Assembly (NCBI GenBank): GCA_024244665.1
Contig: JAAEOI010000664.1
Location: forward strand, 1 to 20,336
Length of the DNA: 20,336 bases
Direction: 5' to 3'
Origin: Bacteroidota bacterium
Lineage (GTDB): Bacteria > Bacteroidota > Bacteroidia > Bacteroidales > GCA-2748055
Numbering within the stretch: position 1 is the stretch's first letter; the number at the start of each line of letters is the position of its first letter. This document shows positions 7,010-14,947 of the stretch, one piece after another. The notes beneath the pieces were generated by a model. That model was not told the origin of the DNA, did not search any database, and saw only the letters and a list, made by a program, of their open reading frames with translations. Both the position numbers and the translations under genes were made by a program.

Positions 7010-7614
7010 TACCTGAAAATAAAATTTGCCCCAACGGCCACAATGCCCCATGCCCATTGTGAGACCTGGAGGTCGAATTCGGCATAGAGGAAAGTGTAAT
7101 CGCTGATATTGAAACCAATATTCAGCGGCAGCCACACACGGGTCCTCACATTGTTTGACATCGCCGGGTCGTAGTTTACATCCAGGTCAAGTCCGGCCGA
7201 AACGTTAATGTCGTAGCTCAGTGAATAGGTAAACAATCCGGTGAGGTCCACCCCGAAATTATCCCAGTAGTGCAATCCGCCGATCACCGAAAAGTAAGAG
7301 TTCCTGGATTCATGGATCAGGTACTGCAGATCGGCCCCGAAAAAGGGCTCCCCTCCCATCACGTAGACGAATTTTGCATTCAAATCCAGAGAATACTGCA
7401 ATCCGTACCCCCCACTTACACCCACGGCAAACGCCCCGCCCTGGTCTGCCTCCACACCGATGGTGCGAAGTCCGACACTTGCATTATCCAGGAAATATGC
7501 GGGAGCTACTCCCAGACTGAAAGAGCGAACAGGCAGAGTCTTTGCATAATTAACCACCTGTCCGGAAGCCATCACCGGAATAAGAATAGAGAGAAGCAGT
7601 AGAAACCTTTTCAT
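7009..7614 (-). CDS. Outer-membrane beta-barrel protein, unknown function
   Basis: A 201-residue protein with a Sec signal (MKRFLLLLSILIPVMASGQ) followed by alternating amphipathic strands with aromatic girdles, for example AVGVSGGYGLQYSLDLNAKF, YFSVIGGLHYWDNFG and FLYAEFDLQVSQWAWGIVAV. It ends GANFIFR, with an aromatic near the C-terminus as usual for barrels. Size fits an 8-stranded barrel. I do not recognise a named family and assign no function. I take the ATG at 7614; an upstream TTG at 7626 is less likely because the signal begins at MKRF. It is 96+ bases downstream of the TolC-type gene on the same strand but has its own promoter core at 7657-7664. Confidence 0.75.
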   Translation of the reverse strand: MKRFLLLLSILIPVMASGQVVNYAKTLPVRSFSLGVAPAYFLDNASVGLRTIGVEADQGGAFAVGVSGGYGLQYSLDLNAKFVYVMGGEPFFGADLQYLIHESRNSYFSVIGGLHYWDNFGVDLTGLFTYSLSYDINVSAGLDLDVNYDPAMSNNVRTRVWLPLNIGFNISDYTFLYAEFDLQVSQWAWGIVAVGANFIFR

Positions 7615-7656
7615 AGTCAGGGGCAATAGATTTACATCCGATCAGGGTTTGGGTTG

Positions 7657-7664
7657 CAAATATA
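7657..7664 (-). promoter_or_regulatory. -7 promoter element for the small barrel gene
   Basis: The minus strand reads TATATTTG, an exact match to TAnnTTTG, 42 bases before the ATG at 7614. It directly abuts the hairpin at 7666-7692. A second exact match, TATTTTTG, lies at 7695-7702 on the same strand and may be an alternative start. Confidence 0.5.
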
Positions 7665-7665
7665 A

Positions 7666-7692
7666 ACCCGGGCACTAATAAGGTACCCGGGT
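7666..7692 (-). terminator. GC-rich hairpin after the TolC-type gene, possible terminator
   Basis: Arms ACCCGGG (7692-7686) and CCCGGGT (7672-7666) pair over 7 bp around a 13-base loop. On the minus strand the stem is followed by TTATATTTG, only a short T-rich tail. It lies about 30 bases beyond the stop codon of the efflux gene pair, a good place for its terminator. Confidence 0.45.
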
Positions 7693-7722
7693 AACAAAAA
7701 TAAGATTTTCAGAAATTCTTTA

Positions 7723-9072
7723 CTAAAAAACAATCTCCTTCCCCATATAAAAATCGAGGATCTTCGCATAAAAGATCAACACATAGCGCGAGGTGATCAT
7801 TTCCGAGGTAGATTCAAAGAGTTGCTTGCGGGCCTCCTGCATCTCAAGGGCAGTTCCTGTTCCCACCCTGAACCGCTCTTCTGCAAAGCGGTAGACCTCA
7901 TCACTGTTGGTCACCGACTCCCGGGCCGACTTGTAATTGTCCAGTGAGGCCAGTGCCTCGGTATGGTACTGCTGGATTGACTTCTGAAGTTCCAATACCG
8001 TATTGCTGTACTGGTATTCGGCATCCAGCAGGGAAAGTTTGGCTTTGTTGATGCTGGTCTGCACCTGCCAGCGGTTAAAAAACGGGATCTCGATGCCCAT
8101 GGAAACCTGTTTGTACTGGTTGTTAGCGATCTGATCGGAAATAGGGTAATCCGTAGTGGGACTTGTGGGATCCGGATTAGTCAGTCCGTCACTGTAGTTG
8201 GTATAGAGGGCCCCCCTTGCATAGAGTCTGGGGGAGCGTGCTCCCCTTCGGATGGCCAGAAGACGTTCCTGGGTTTCAATTCCATACTCTGCGCTCTTTA
8301 TCTGGGGCCTGTTGGCCAGGGCATACAGAAATACCGAATCAATGGAGGGAACATCCGATAGGGATGGATCGGGGAAGAGCGGCTTTTCAATCTCGAACTC
8401 CACCTGCTCCGTGATGTTCAGCAGATGCATCAGATTCAGCCTTGAGATCTCCCTGTCATTGGTAGCTCTGGTAAGGGCCAGTTCCGCCGTTGAGAGCTGG
8501 GCCTTCACTTCGAGCAACTTTCCCCTGGCTTCATTTCCCACCTCTACAAGCCGCTTCATCCGTTCCACCTGCTGATTGGTAACCTCCACGTTCAGCTCTG
8601 CCACCTCCACCAGCTCCTGGTTGCGAAGAAGGTTCAGGTAGTAGGTCATCACATTCAGCGTCAGGTTATCTTCCATGCTGGCCAATTCCTCCAGATTCAT
8701 GTGGTAGCTGGCCTTGTTCATCTTCATATTGTTGTATCCCTGCAAGCCATTAAAAAGGGTCAGGTTACTTCGTAATCCCAGGTCTCCCTGGCTCACATTG
8801 GCATCCTTCCATGCATAATCTCCCCGGTCCAGCACGCGTCCCTCTCCCAGTTGGTGTTCCACCATTCCGTTCAGGTTGGGAAGCAGGTCCATTTTGCTCT
8901 GCATCACATCCTGGGAGGCCGATTGCAGCATCAACTCCTGCCTTTTTACTTCCAGATTATACTGGATGGCGCGCTCTATACAGCGATCCATAGACCAGAG
9001 ACTGTCAGCCTGAGCGTAAACTCCGGGTGCCCCCAGTCCGGCAAGAATGGCAACTATCATTATTTTTCTCAT
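7723..9072 (-). CDS. TolC-family outer-membrane efflux channel
   Basis: A 449-residue protein with a signal peptide (MRKIMIVAILAGLGAPGVYAQ) and two outer-membrane-efflux (OEP) repeats rich in long amphipathic helices: residues about 25-225 (WSMDRCIERAIQYNLEVKRQ, NLTLNVMTYYLNLLRNQELV, VEVGNEARGKLLEVKAQLS) and about 245-440 (ALANRPQIKSAEYGIETQER, KAKLSLLDAEYQYSNTVLEL, RFRVGTGTALEMQEARKQL). The internal repeat and length are typical of TolC-like trimers that bridge periplasm and outer membrane. It follows the adaptor gene by 9 bases and is surely cotranscribed with it. The substrate is unknown. No partner pump is present in the window, so it may join an ABC or RND pump encoded elsewhere. Confidence 0.94.
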   Translation of the reverse strand: MRKIMIVAILAGLGAPGVYAQADSLWSMDRCIERAIQYNLEVKRQELMLQSASQDVMQSKMDLLPNLNGMVEHQLGEGRVLDRGDYAWKDANVSQGDLGLRSNLTLFNGLQGYNNMKMNKASYHMNLEELASMEDNLTLNVMTYYLNLLRNQELVEVAELNVEVTNQQVERMKRLVEVGNEARGKLLEVKAQLSTAELALTRATNDREISRLNLMHLLNITEQVEFEIEKPLFPDPSLSDVPSIDSVFLYALANRPQIKSAEYGIETQERLLAIRRGARSPRLYARGALYTNYSDGLTNPDPTSPTTDYPISDQIANNQYKQVSMGIEIPFFNRWQVQTSINKAKLSLLDAEYQYSNTVLELQKSIQQYHTEALASLDNYKSARESVTNSDEVYRFAEERFRVGTGTALEMQEARKQLFESTSEMITSRYVLIFYAKILDFYMGKEIVF

Positions 9073-9081
9073 GGCTTGGTC

Positions 9082-10359
9082 TTAACGGTTATATTTCAGG
9101 ATCAGTTTATCGTGGTCGGAATAGTTCTGGTAGGAGGAGACAATCACCTTCTCACCCGGATCCAGTCCGCCAAGCACCTCGTAGTACCTTGGGTTCTGGC
9201 GTCCAATACTGATATCACGTTTCACTGCAAATTCTTCTGTTTCATCCAACACAAAGACCCACTGTCCGCCGGTAGTCTGGTAGAAACCACCCTTGGTGAG
9301 CAGGATGCCCTCCTTGGACTCACCCAGTTGCAGCCTGATTCTGGAGGTCTGGCCGATACGGATCTGTGCCGGCACCTCTTCGGTAAAAACCATATCCACT
9401 GCGAAGCGGCCACCCTGAACCTCGGGGTAGATCTTTTTAATCACACCGCTATATGGTGTACTTGCAAAATCACACTCACCGGTCAAATCCCTCTGAACCC
9501 TGGCGATATAATGCTCATCAATATCCACCCTCAGCTTATAGGAGGAGAGAATATTGATAATTCCCACCCTTGTTCCGTAGGTAACCACTTCGCCAATCTC
9601 GGGATTGAGCGATGCCAGCTCCCCGTCAACCGTTGCTTTTATATTGAGGTTCTCCATCCGCCTCTGGATGATCACCATGCTCTTCTCCATACTTTTCACT
9701 GAGGTTTCCAGCGAAGCAATCTGGATCGATCGGTAGATGGAGTCGTTCCTGAAGTTCCTTAACATCAGGTCAAGCAGCGCACTGGATCCTTCATAGGCTT
9801 CCTGTGACTGGTCGAATTCCTCCCTGGAGATGTGCTCCTGCTCCTTGAGAACCTTGTTGTTTGCAAACATCCGTCTGGCCTGAGCTACTGAGATCTCAAG
9901 TTCAATTATTTGTTGCTTATTGCTTAACCTGGTCTGGTCCATCTGCAGGCGGGCGGTACGCAATTCGTTAATGGCCCTGACCACCTGGGCCTCACTGTTG
10001 GTAATTTCCAGCAGGAGGTTATCATTGCTCAGCCGGATGATCACATCACCCTTCTTCACCATATTGCCCTCTTCAATGAGGATCTCCTCCACCCTGCCGC
10101 CTTCCACAGCATCCATGTAAACGGTGGTGATGGGTTCAACGGTTCCCTGCACGGTGATATAGTCCTGGAACACATCATGCTTCACCTCCTCGATGGTAAT
10201 CCTTGATACATCCACATTGTATTTGGAGCTTTTGTCTCCAAAAATAATGATCGCCAGTACGGTGATCATGAGCGCCCCAAAGAGGATGTACCAGATATTT
10301 TTCTTGGTAATCCCCCTTTTCTTCTCCAGCTTCCGGTCCATTCCATCCATATTGTCCAT
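9082..10359 (-). CDS. HlyD-family periplasmic adaptor (membrane fusion protein)
   Basis: A 425-residue adaptor that links an inner-membrane transporter to a TolC-type channel. After a short charged N-terminus it has one membrane helix (about residues 22-41, IWYILFGALMITVLAIIIFG). A split lipoyl/biotinyl-like domain follows (YITVQGTVEPITTVYMDAV, then VEEILIEEGNMVKKGDVIIRL and ASLNPEIGEVVTYGTRVGII), flanking a long coiled coil at about 125-245, then a beta-barrel and membrane-proximal domain (IRIGQTSRIRLQLG, VLGGLDPGEKVIVSSY). A membrane-anchored adaptor of this layout usually serves MacB/FtsX-like ABC exporters in Bacteroidota, or RND pumps. Neither is present here. It begins the leftward pair and is divergent from a two-component system across 263 bases, which suggests that the latter controls export. 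I found no clear promoter for it. Confidence 0.92.
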   Translation of the reverse strand: MDNMDGMDRKLEKKRGITKKNIWYILFGALMITVLAIIIFGDKSSKYNVDVSRITIEEVKHDVFQDYITVQGTVEPITTVYMDAVEGGRVEEILIEEGNMVKKGDVIIRLSNDNLLLEITNSEAQVVRAINELRTARLQMDQTRLSNKQQIIELEISVAQARRMFANNKVLKEQEHISREEFDQSQEAYEGSSALLDLMLRNFRNDSIYRSIQIASLETSVKSMEKSMVIIQRRMENLNIKATVDGELASLNPEIGEVVTYGTRVGIINILSSYKLRVDIDEHYIARVQRDLTGECDFASTPYSGVIKKIYPEVQGGRFAVDMVFTEEVPAQIRIGQTSRIRLQLGESKEGILLTKGGFYQTTGGQWVFVLDETEEFAVKRDISIGRQNPRYYEVLGGLDPGEKVIVSSYQNYSDHDKLILKYNR

Positions 10360-10470
10360 TCGTCAAGTTTTAAGTTACCCCCATTCCCTTCCCACTATTA
10401 TGCCAAAGAAAGCAAAAAATTGATTTCCACAGGGTTAGAAATTGCATCCTTTCCTTTCTCCTGGAAAAAG

Positions 10471-10507
10471 TGTTCGATTTTGGGATTTCTGCGTTCGAAA
10501 ACGAACA
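10471..10507 (+). promoter_or_regulatory. Candidate enhancer (UAS) for the sigma-54 regulator
   Basis: Three copies of a TTCG half-site occur: TGTTCG at 10471-10476, CGTTCG at 10492-10497 and the inverted CGAACA at 10502-10507. The last two form a 5-bp perfect inverted repeat around AAAA (GTTCG-AAAA-CGAAC). The block lies about 65-100 bases upstream of the -24/-12 promoter, the usual range for an NtrC-family binding site. That the neighbouring regulator binds here is inference. Confidence 0.5.
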
Positions 10508-10572
10508 TATCATATGCCTGAATTGTTACTACTTTTAGAGAAATACGTTGAATGATAATGATTTGATAGCAA

Positions 10573-10588
10573 AGGCACTCTTTTTGCA
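10573..10588 (+). promoter_or_regulatory. Sigma-54 (-24/-12) promoter
   Basis: AGGCAC, five bases, then TTGCA matches the sigma-54 consensus TGGCAC-N5-TTGC(A/T) at all but the first base. The key GG (10574-10575) and GC (10586-10587) are exactly 12 bases apart. Transcription would start near 10599, about 24 bases before the ATG at 10623. This also excludes the upstream in-frame TTG at 10548 as a start, since it lies before the promoter. Confidence 0.75.
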
Positions 10589-10622
10589 TTATCTTGCTTT
10601 CAATAGAAATAAATCCGATATA

Positions 10623-11999
10623 ATGGAAGAGAAAATTGGCAGAATCCTGGCAGTGGATGACAATGAAGACATCCTTTTTGCATTGAAACTTTTGCTCCGC
10701 CCTCACGTGGAGATCATCGAAACCCTTACCGGTCCGGAAAAGCTTCCGGAAATGATGCAGAAACAAGATTGGGATGTTGTCCTTCTGGACATGAACTTCA
10801 CCAAGGATGCCATAAGCGGTCAGGAGGGTTTTGATGCCCTTTCCACCATCCTGGAGATTGACCCCAATGCTGTGGTGGTCTTTATCACCGCATACGGCGA
10901 TGCCGAAAAGGCGGTGAAGTCCATCAAGATGGGTGCCACCGATTTCATTCTTAAACCGTGGCAGAACGAGAAGATCCTGGCCACAATCAATTCGGCCATC
11001 AGCCTCCGTCGCACTCGCATACAGGCACAGAACCTGAAGATGAAGCAGCAGGAGATCAGTGCAGTACTCGACCAGCCCTATACCGACTTCGTGGGACAAT
11101 CGCCCGAGATGTACGAGGTATTCAATACCATCAAGAAGGTGGCTGCCACAGATGCCAATATCCTGATCCTGGGAGAAAACGGAACAGGTAAAGAGCTTGT
11201 GGCAAGAGCCCTCTACAGGAATTCCCTGCGCAAGGATGAAGTGTTTATCAGCGTTGACCTGGGATCGATCCCTGAAACCCTTTTTGAGAGCGAACTATTT
11301 GGTCATGAGAAGGGTGCATTTACCGATGCCCATAAAATGAAACAGGGACGCTTCGAGATCGCCTCCTCCGGTACACTCTTTCTCGATGAGATCGGGAACC
11401 TCACTTATCCCCTTCAATCCAAACTGCTCACTGTCCTGGAGAGAAGAGAGATCATGAGAGTGGGATCCACCAAACCGATCCCCATCGATGTGAGGTTGGT
11501 CTGTGCCACCAACAACAACATCCACCAGGATGTTGCCGAAGGGATCTTTCGGCAAGACCTGCTCTACCGGATCAATACAGTGGAGGTTCACCTTCCTGCC
11601 CTCAGGGACCGGACCGGCGATGTCCCCTTGCTGGCCGATCACTTCCTGAAGATATACAGCCGTAAATACCGCAAGCCCATCCGCAACATCCAGTCTTCAG
11701 CAATAAAGAAACTGAACCAGTACAACTGGCCCGGAAATGTCAGGGAGCTTCAGCACTCCATCGAAAGGGGAGTGATTATGTGCGAAGGCACCAGTCTGGG
11801 CCCGGATGACTTCATCCTCAACTCTGGTGTGAAGAGTGGAAGCGGTCTGGAACTGGACTCTTACAACCTCGAGGATATTGAAAAAACAATTATCGAGAAG
11901 GTACTGAAAACCAATCAGGGAAATGTGACCCAGGCAGCCACACAGCTTGGCCTGACCCGCACTTCCTTATACAGGAGAATGGAAAAACATGGTCTTTAA
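10623..11999 (+). CDS. Sigma-54-dependent response regulator, NtrC family
   Basis: A 458-residue transcription activator in three parts. The receiver (residues 1-125) has the acidic pair D12-D13, phospho-acceptor D56 in VVLLDMN, and the conserved VVFITAYGD and FILKPW (Lys). The AAA+ domain (about 150-385) has Walker A GENGTGKE at 184-191, Walker B GTLFLDEI at 250-257, and the sigma-54-contacting loop as GAFTDA at 231-236 instead of the textbook GAFTGA, a variant I recall as common in Bacteroidota. A Fis-type helix-turn-helix closes the protein (VTQAATQLGLTRTSLYRRM). It would open promoter complexes with sigma-54 polymerase when phosphorylated, probably by the kinase encoded next, whose start overlaps its end by 11 bases. 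The -24/-12 promoter before it suggests positive autoregulation. Alternative targets include the divergent efflux pair. Confidence 0.95.
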   Translation: MEEKIGRILAVDDNEDILFALKLLLRPHVEIIETLTGPEKLPEMMQKQDWDVVLLDMNFTKDAISGQEGFDALSTILEIDPNAVVVFITAYGDAEKAVKSIKMGATDFILKPWQNEKILATINSAISLRRTRIQAQNLKMKQQEISAVLDQPYTDFVGQSPEMYEVFNTIKKVAATDANILILGENGTGKELVARALYRNSLRKDEVFISVDLGSIPETLFESELFGHEKGAFTDAHKMKQGRFEIASSGTLFLDEIGNLTYPLQSKLLTVLERREIMRVGSTKPIPIDVRLVCATNNNIHQDVAEGIFRQDLLYRINTVEVHLPALRDRTGDVPLLADHFLKIYSRKYRKPIRNIQSSAIKKLNQYNWPGNVRELQHSIERGVIMCEGTSLGPDDFILNSGVKSGSGLELDSYNLEDIEKTIIEKVLKTNQGNVTQAATQLGLTRTSLYRRMEKHGL

Positions 12000-13341
12000 A
12001 CAATTCCGGTTCAATATTATCCTCAGGGTACTGTTGCTCACAGCCACATGCCTGGCGCTGTTTATCACGCTGAGCAGCACCTATACCTTCACTCCCATCC
12101 TGGTGGCGGGATTGATTATCTACGAGGTATGGTCACTGATCAAGTACGTGGACCGTACTAACCGGGAACTGGCCAGTTTCCTTGAAAGCATCAGATACTC
12201 AGAGTTCACCCGGTCGTTCCAGATCAGCGACAGCGGCACCTCGTTCGACGAGCTCAACACCGCTTTCAACGATGTGATGAAAGATTTCCAGCAGGTGAGA
12301 GCAGAGCGGGAAGAACATTTTCAGTACCTGCAGAGTATCGTACAAAATGTCGATATCAGCATCCTGGCGTACCAGCGCGACGGCACTGTTGAGATGATCA
12401 ACCCGGCCGCCAAAAAACTATTTCAGGTCAACACCCTCAGGAGCATACACAAGCTCAGGCCACTCAGTGAACAGCTGGCCAACACCCTGCTCGCCATCAA
12501 TCCGGGAGAAAACAAGCTGGTTAAGGTTCAGGACGACGAGGACATCCTGCAACTGGCCATCTTCTCCACCGAATTTAAGGTGAAAGAAAAGACGATTTTA
12601 CTGACCACCATCAAGAATATCCAGAGTGTCCTGGAGGAACAGGAGACCGCCGCCTGGCAGAAGCTGATCCGGGTGCTTACACACGAAATCATGAACTCCA
12701 TTGCTCCCATCTCCTCCCTTTCCGCAACGGTTGAGAATATGGTAAGGCCCTACGCCAAAGGTGAAAAGAGTGTACCTGAAATTGACATGGAAACCATAAG
12801 TGAGATCCAGGCTGCCCTGCAGACCATCAATAAGCGCAGTACAGGTTTGATGAATTTTGTGGAAACCTATCGGAGCCTGACCAAGATCCCCGATCCCGAT
12901 TTTGAGGTGGCCACCATGAAGGAGCTGATCTACAATGTACACACCCTGATGAAAAAGGAGGTACAGGAGAAGGGAATCGTGCTGACAGCTGCCATTGAGC
13001 CGGAGAGCATCGAGCTGCATATCGATGAGCAGATGATTGAGCAGGTACTGATCAACCTGGTAAAAAATTCGGTCCAGGCCCTGGGCGGGATCAAGGGCGG
13101 GGTTATCCATATCCGTGGATTCTATAACAAAAGGGGAAGACCCTCCATCCAGGTTACAGACAACGGGCAGGGAATACTGAGCGATGTGATCGATAAGATA
13201 TTCATCCCCTTCTTCACTACCAAAAGAAGCGGTTCAGGCATCGGGCTCAGCCTCTCCCGACAGATCCTAAGACTCCACGGAGGATCTATCACAGCCCAGA
13301 GTATTCCTGACGAAGAGACCATCTTCACCATGACATTCTAG
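11989..13341 (+). CDS. Sensor histidine kinase, NtrB/NtrY-like, with PAS domain
   Basis: A 450-residue membrane kinase, the probable partner of the preceding regulator. Two close membrane helices at about residues 9-29 and 33-50 leave almost no periplasmic loop, so it probably senses within the membrane or through its cytoplasmic parts. A HAMP-like/linker helix (about 51-115) leads into a PAS domain (about 115-215, ISILAYQRDGTVEMINPAAKKLF). The phospho-acceptor H232 is in LTHEIMNSIAPISS. The ATPase domain has the N box VLINLVKNSVQAL, G1 VTDNGQGI, F box KIFIPFFTTK and G2 GSGIGLSLSRQILRLHGG, all intact. Its ATG lies inside the last codons of the regulator gene (11-base overlap), indicating translational coupling. 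The lack of a periplasmic sensor domain makes the signal unclear; the downstream envelope genes may be inputs or outputs. Confidence 0.94.
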   Translation: MVFKQFRFNIILRVLLLTATCLALFITLSSTYTFTPILVAGLIIYEVWSLIKYVDRTNRELASFLESIRYSEFTRSFQISDSGTSFDELNTAFNDVMKDFQQVRAEREEHFQYLQSIVQNVDISILAYQRDGTVEMINPAAKKLFQVNTLRSIHKLRPLSEQLANTLLAINPGENKLVKVQDDEDILQLAIFSTEFKVKEKTILLTTIKNIQSVLEEQETAAWQKLIRVLTHEIMNSIAPISSLSATVENMVRPYAKGEKSVPEIDMETISEIQAALQTINKRSTGLMNFVETYRSLTKIPDPDFEVATMKELIYNVHTLMKKEVQEKGIVLTAAIEPESIELHIDEQMIEQVLINLVKNSVQALGGIKGGVIHIRGFYNKRGRPSIQVTDNGQGILSDVIDKIFIPFFTTKRSGSGIGLSLSRQILRLHGGSITAQSIPDEETIFTMTF

Positions 13342-13351
13342 ATAATTTCTT

Positions 13352-14869
13352 ATGCATATAAAAAGGTCCTTTCTGCTGTTGGCACTGGCACTCCTGCTCT
13401 CACCCCTGAAGGCACAACTAAAAACCTATCTGAACCTGGAAGCCGGTCCACACTGGAGCAGCGTGAAGGTAGATGATCAGGGCCACTACTTCGAGCCGGT
13501 CAGTGCAGGCAGCATCATAGGCGGTATAACCCTGGAACAGGAGCTTATCTCAAATCTCTCGGTGGCCACCGGGATCTATTACCAACCCTATAAAACAGGC
13601 CTGCACATGAAAGACCAGCGGAGGATGCAGTCACAGGCCGCCTCTCACACGGCACTGATGATCCCGCTAAGGCTGCAGTACCGAATACAACCCACCGAGC
13701 ACCCGGCCTTCTTCTCCCCCCGCCTGACTTATCTATACTGCATAAACTCACTCCCCGATGCAGCATTTTCAAATTCCGGAGTGCTTTCGGCACCCGACGG
13801 ACCTGCATTTTCCTATGTGCATGATCAAAGCCTGGATGAACCCGCAAAACACCTGCTGGAACTGGGGATGAGCATCGGACTCAGGTTTTCAGGCCTGTGG
13901 CAGGCTTCTTTCAACTTCTCCTACCTGTCGGGGGTTCTCAGCAACACCTCCTCAACAGCCTCCCTGGCCTACACCGACCAGCAGGGAAGTTCATACACTG
14001 CCCGTTACAACTCCAGGAGCAACGGTATTTACAGCACACTCTCCTTCAACATCCCGGTAAGCAAGATCTGGCAGAACCGCAACTACCGGATCCACTCAAG
14101 GATCGAGAACTCTGCTTACAAGGGGAAATCGACTGAGCGAAAGGGAGAGTTGTACCTCGGCGGTGAGGTGGGAGCGCTCTGGCGCCTCTTTTACACCTCC
14201 GATCCGGCCCTGGGGGCACGGCCCATGGAGGGAAGGGGCTTGTTCCGTTATGCCAACCTGCATACGGGAATCTACGGCGGCTACATGATTAGCCCTGAAC
14301 TGGGAATTGACCTGGGGATTAACTACCAGCGCTCCAACACCTATTATGCCCTGATGTTTGATCACGAAGTCAACTTCACGGGAAAAACCACCGCCCCCAT
14401 GTACCTGGAGATTCCCCTGAGATTCAGGTACTTTTACGATTTGCATAAGCAGAAGGTCTTTGCTGTGGTCTACACAGGGGTTTCCCTCCTGACACAGTTC
14501 TCCTCCGGGGGCTATGCCTCTCCCGGAGATGATTTCACCTACACTGACCCTGCCACGCAGGCAGCCGCAAATGCCACGGCAAGCTCCTCTGTGGAGCGAC
14601 TATCCAGTTTTCGTCCGCTTCTCAGGATGGGTACAGGAGTTGAGTACCTGCTCCCCATGGAATTCCCCATATACGTAACCGGGTATATCAACTACATGCA
14701 GGGATTCATGGCCGCAGAAGAAGTAAGTGTCACCTCCACACTCTCCGGCGGAGCAACAACGGGGGTATTGGCGTATCACGGCAGCGGCTGGAGCTTTGAT
14801 GTGGGAATAAAGATTCCCATGAGTTTCGACGACCGCCAGAATTGTGTCAGGCTTACAAAAAAGAAATAA
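13352..14869 (+). CDS. Outer-membrane protein with two tandem beta-barrel-like domains
   Basis: A 505-residue protein with a signal peptide (MHIKRSFLLLALALLLSPLKAQ). Residues about 23-240 and about 265-495 each look like one PorT/OMP_b-brl-type barrel and follow the same plan. Each opens with a Gly-rich first strand (YLNLEAGPHWSSV; LYLGGEVGALWRLF). Each has a second element with the xSVATGIYYQ / LGIDLGINYQRS pattern, then a IPLRLQYRI / IPLRFRYFY strand and a late LLELGMSIGLRF / LRMGTGVEYLL strand. A linker of charged residues at about 245-265 joins them. This suggests gene duplication and fusion, compared with the usual 180-230 residues for single barrels. It starts 10 bases after the kinase and is probably part of the same transcript. 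The function is unknown; a surface sensor or scaffold is possible. The duplication reading is from pattern, not alignment. Confidence 0.75.
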   Translation: MHIKRSFLLLALALLLSPLKAQLKTYLNLEAGPHWSSVKVDDQGHYFEPVSAGSIIGGITLEQELISNLSVATGIYYQPYKTGLHMKDQRRMQSQAASHTALMIPLRLQYRIQPTEHPAFFSPRLTYLYCINSLPDAAFSNSGVLSAPDGPAFSYVHDQSLDEPAKHLLELGMSIGLRFSGLWQASFNFSYLSGVLSNTSSTASLAYTDQQGSSYTARYNSRSNGIYSTLSFNIPVSKIWQNRNYRIHSRIENSAYKGKSTERKGELYLGGEVGALWRLFYTSDPALGARPMEGRGLFRYANLHTGIYGGYMISPELGIDLGINYQRSNTYYALMFDHEVNFTGKTTAPMYLEIPLRFRYFYDLHKQKVFAVVYTGVSLLTQFSSGGYASPGDDFTYTDPATQAAANATASSSVERLSSFRPLLRMGTGVEYLLPMEFPIYVTGYINYMQGFMAAEEVSVTSTLSGGATTGVLAYHGSGWSFDVGIKIPMSFDDRQNCVRLTKKK

Positions 14870-14947
14870 TATTTCTTTACCAGGAAACGCAACCCGGAAC
14901 AGCCATTGAACGTCTTTATATATGAAAACCAATATAAAACCTGCATC

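Noticed and set aside
8851..9702. Long open frame on the plus strand (283 codons) opposite the TolC and adaptor genes
   Set aside because: It spans the end of one real gene and the start of another on the minus strand, has no domain or signal, and its composition mirrors the coding strand; it is a shadow.
10360..10470. Sigma-54 promoter for the leftward adaptor gene
   Set aside because: I checked every GC on the plus strand of the intergenic region for CC at 12 bases (the minus-strand GG-N10-GC signature) and found none; control by this regulator could still use another route.
10548..10622. Upstream TTG extension of the regulator gene
   Set aside because: The -24/-12 promoter lies inside it and the receiver domain begins normally at the ATG at 10623.
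10398..11099. Open frame on the minus strand reaching into the intergenic region
   Set aside because: It covers the receiver domain of the regulator in antisense and the sigma-54 promoter; no recognisable protein features.
14860..14878. AT-rich dyad AAAGAAAT-AAT-ATTTCTTT over the stop codon of the double-barrel gene
   Set aside because: Only one G-C pair per arm and no T-run; too weak to call a terminator, so the lipoprotein is kept in the same transcript.
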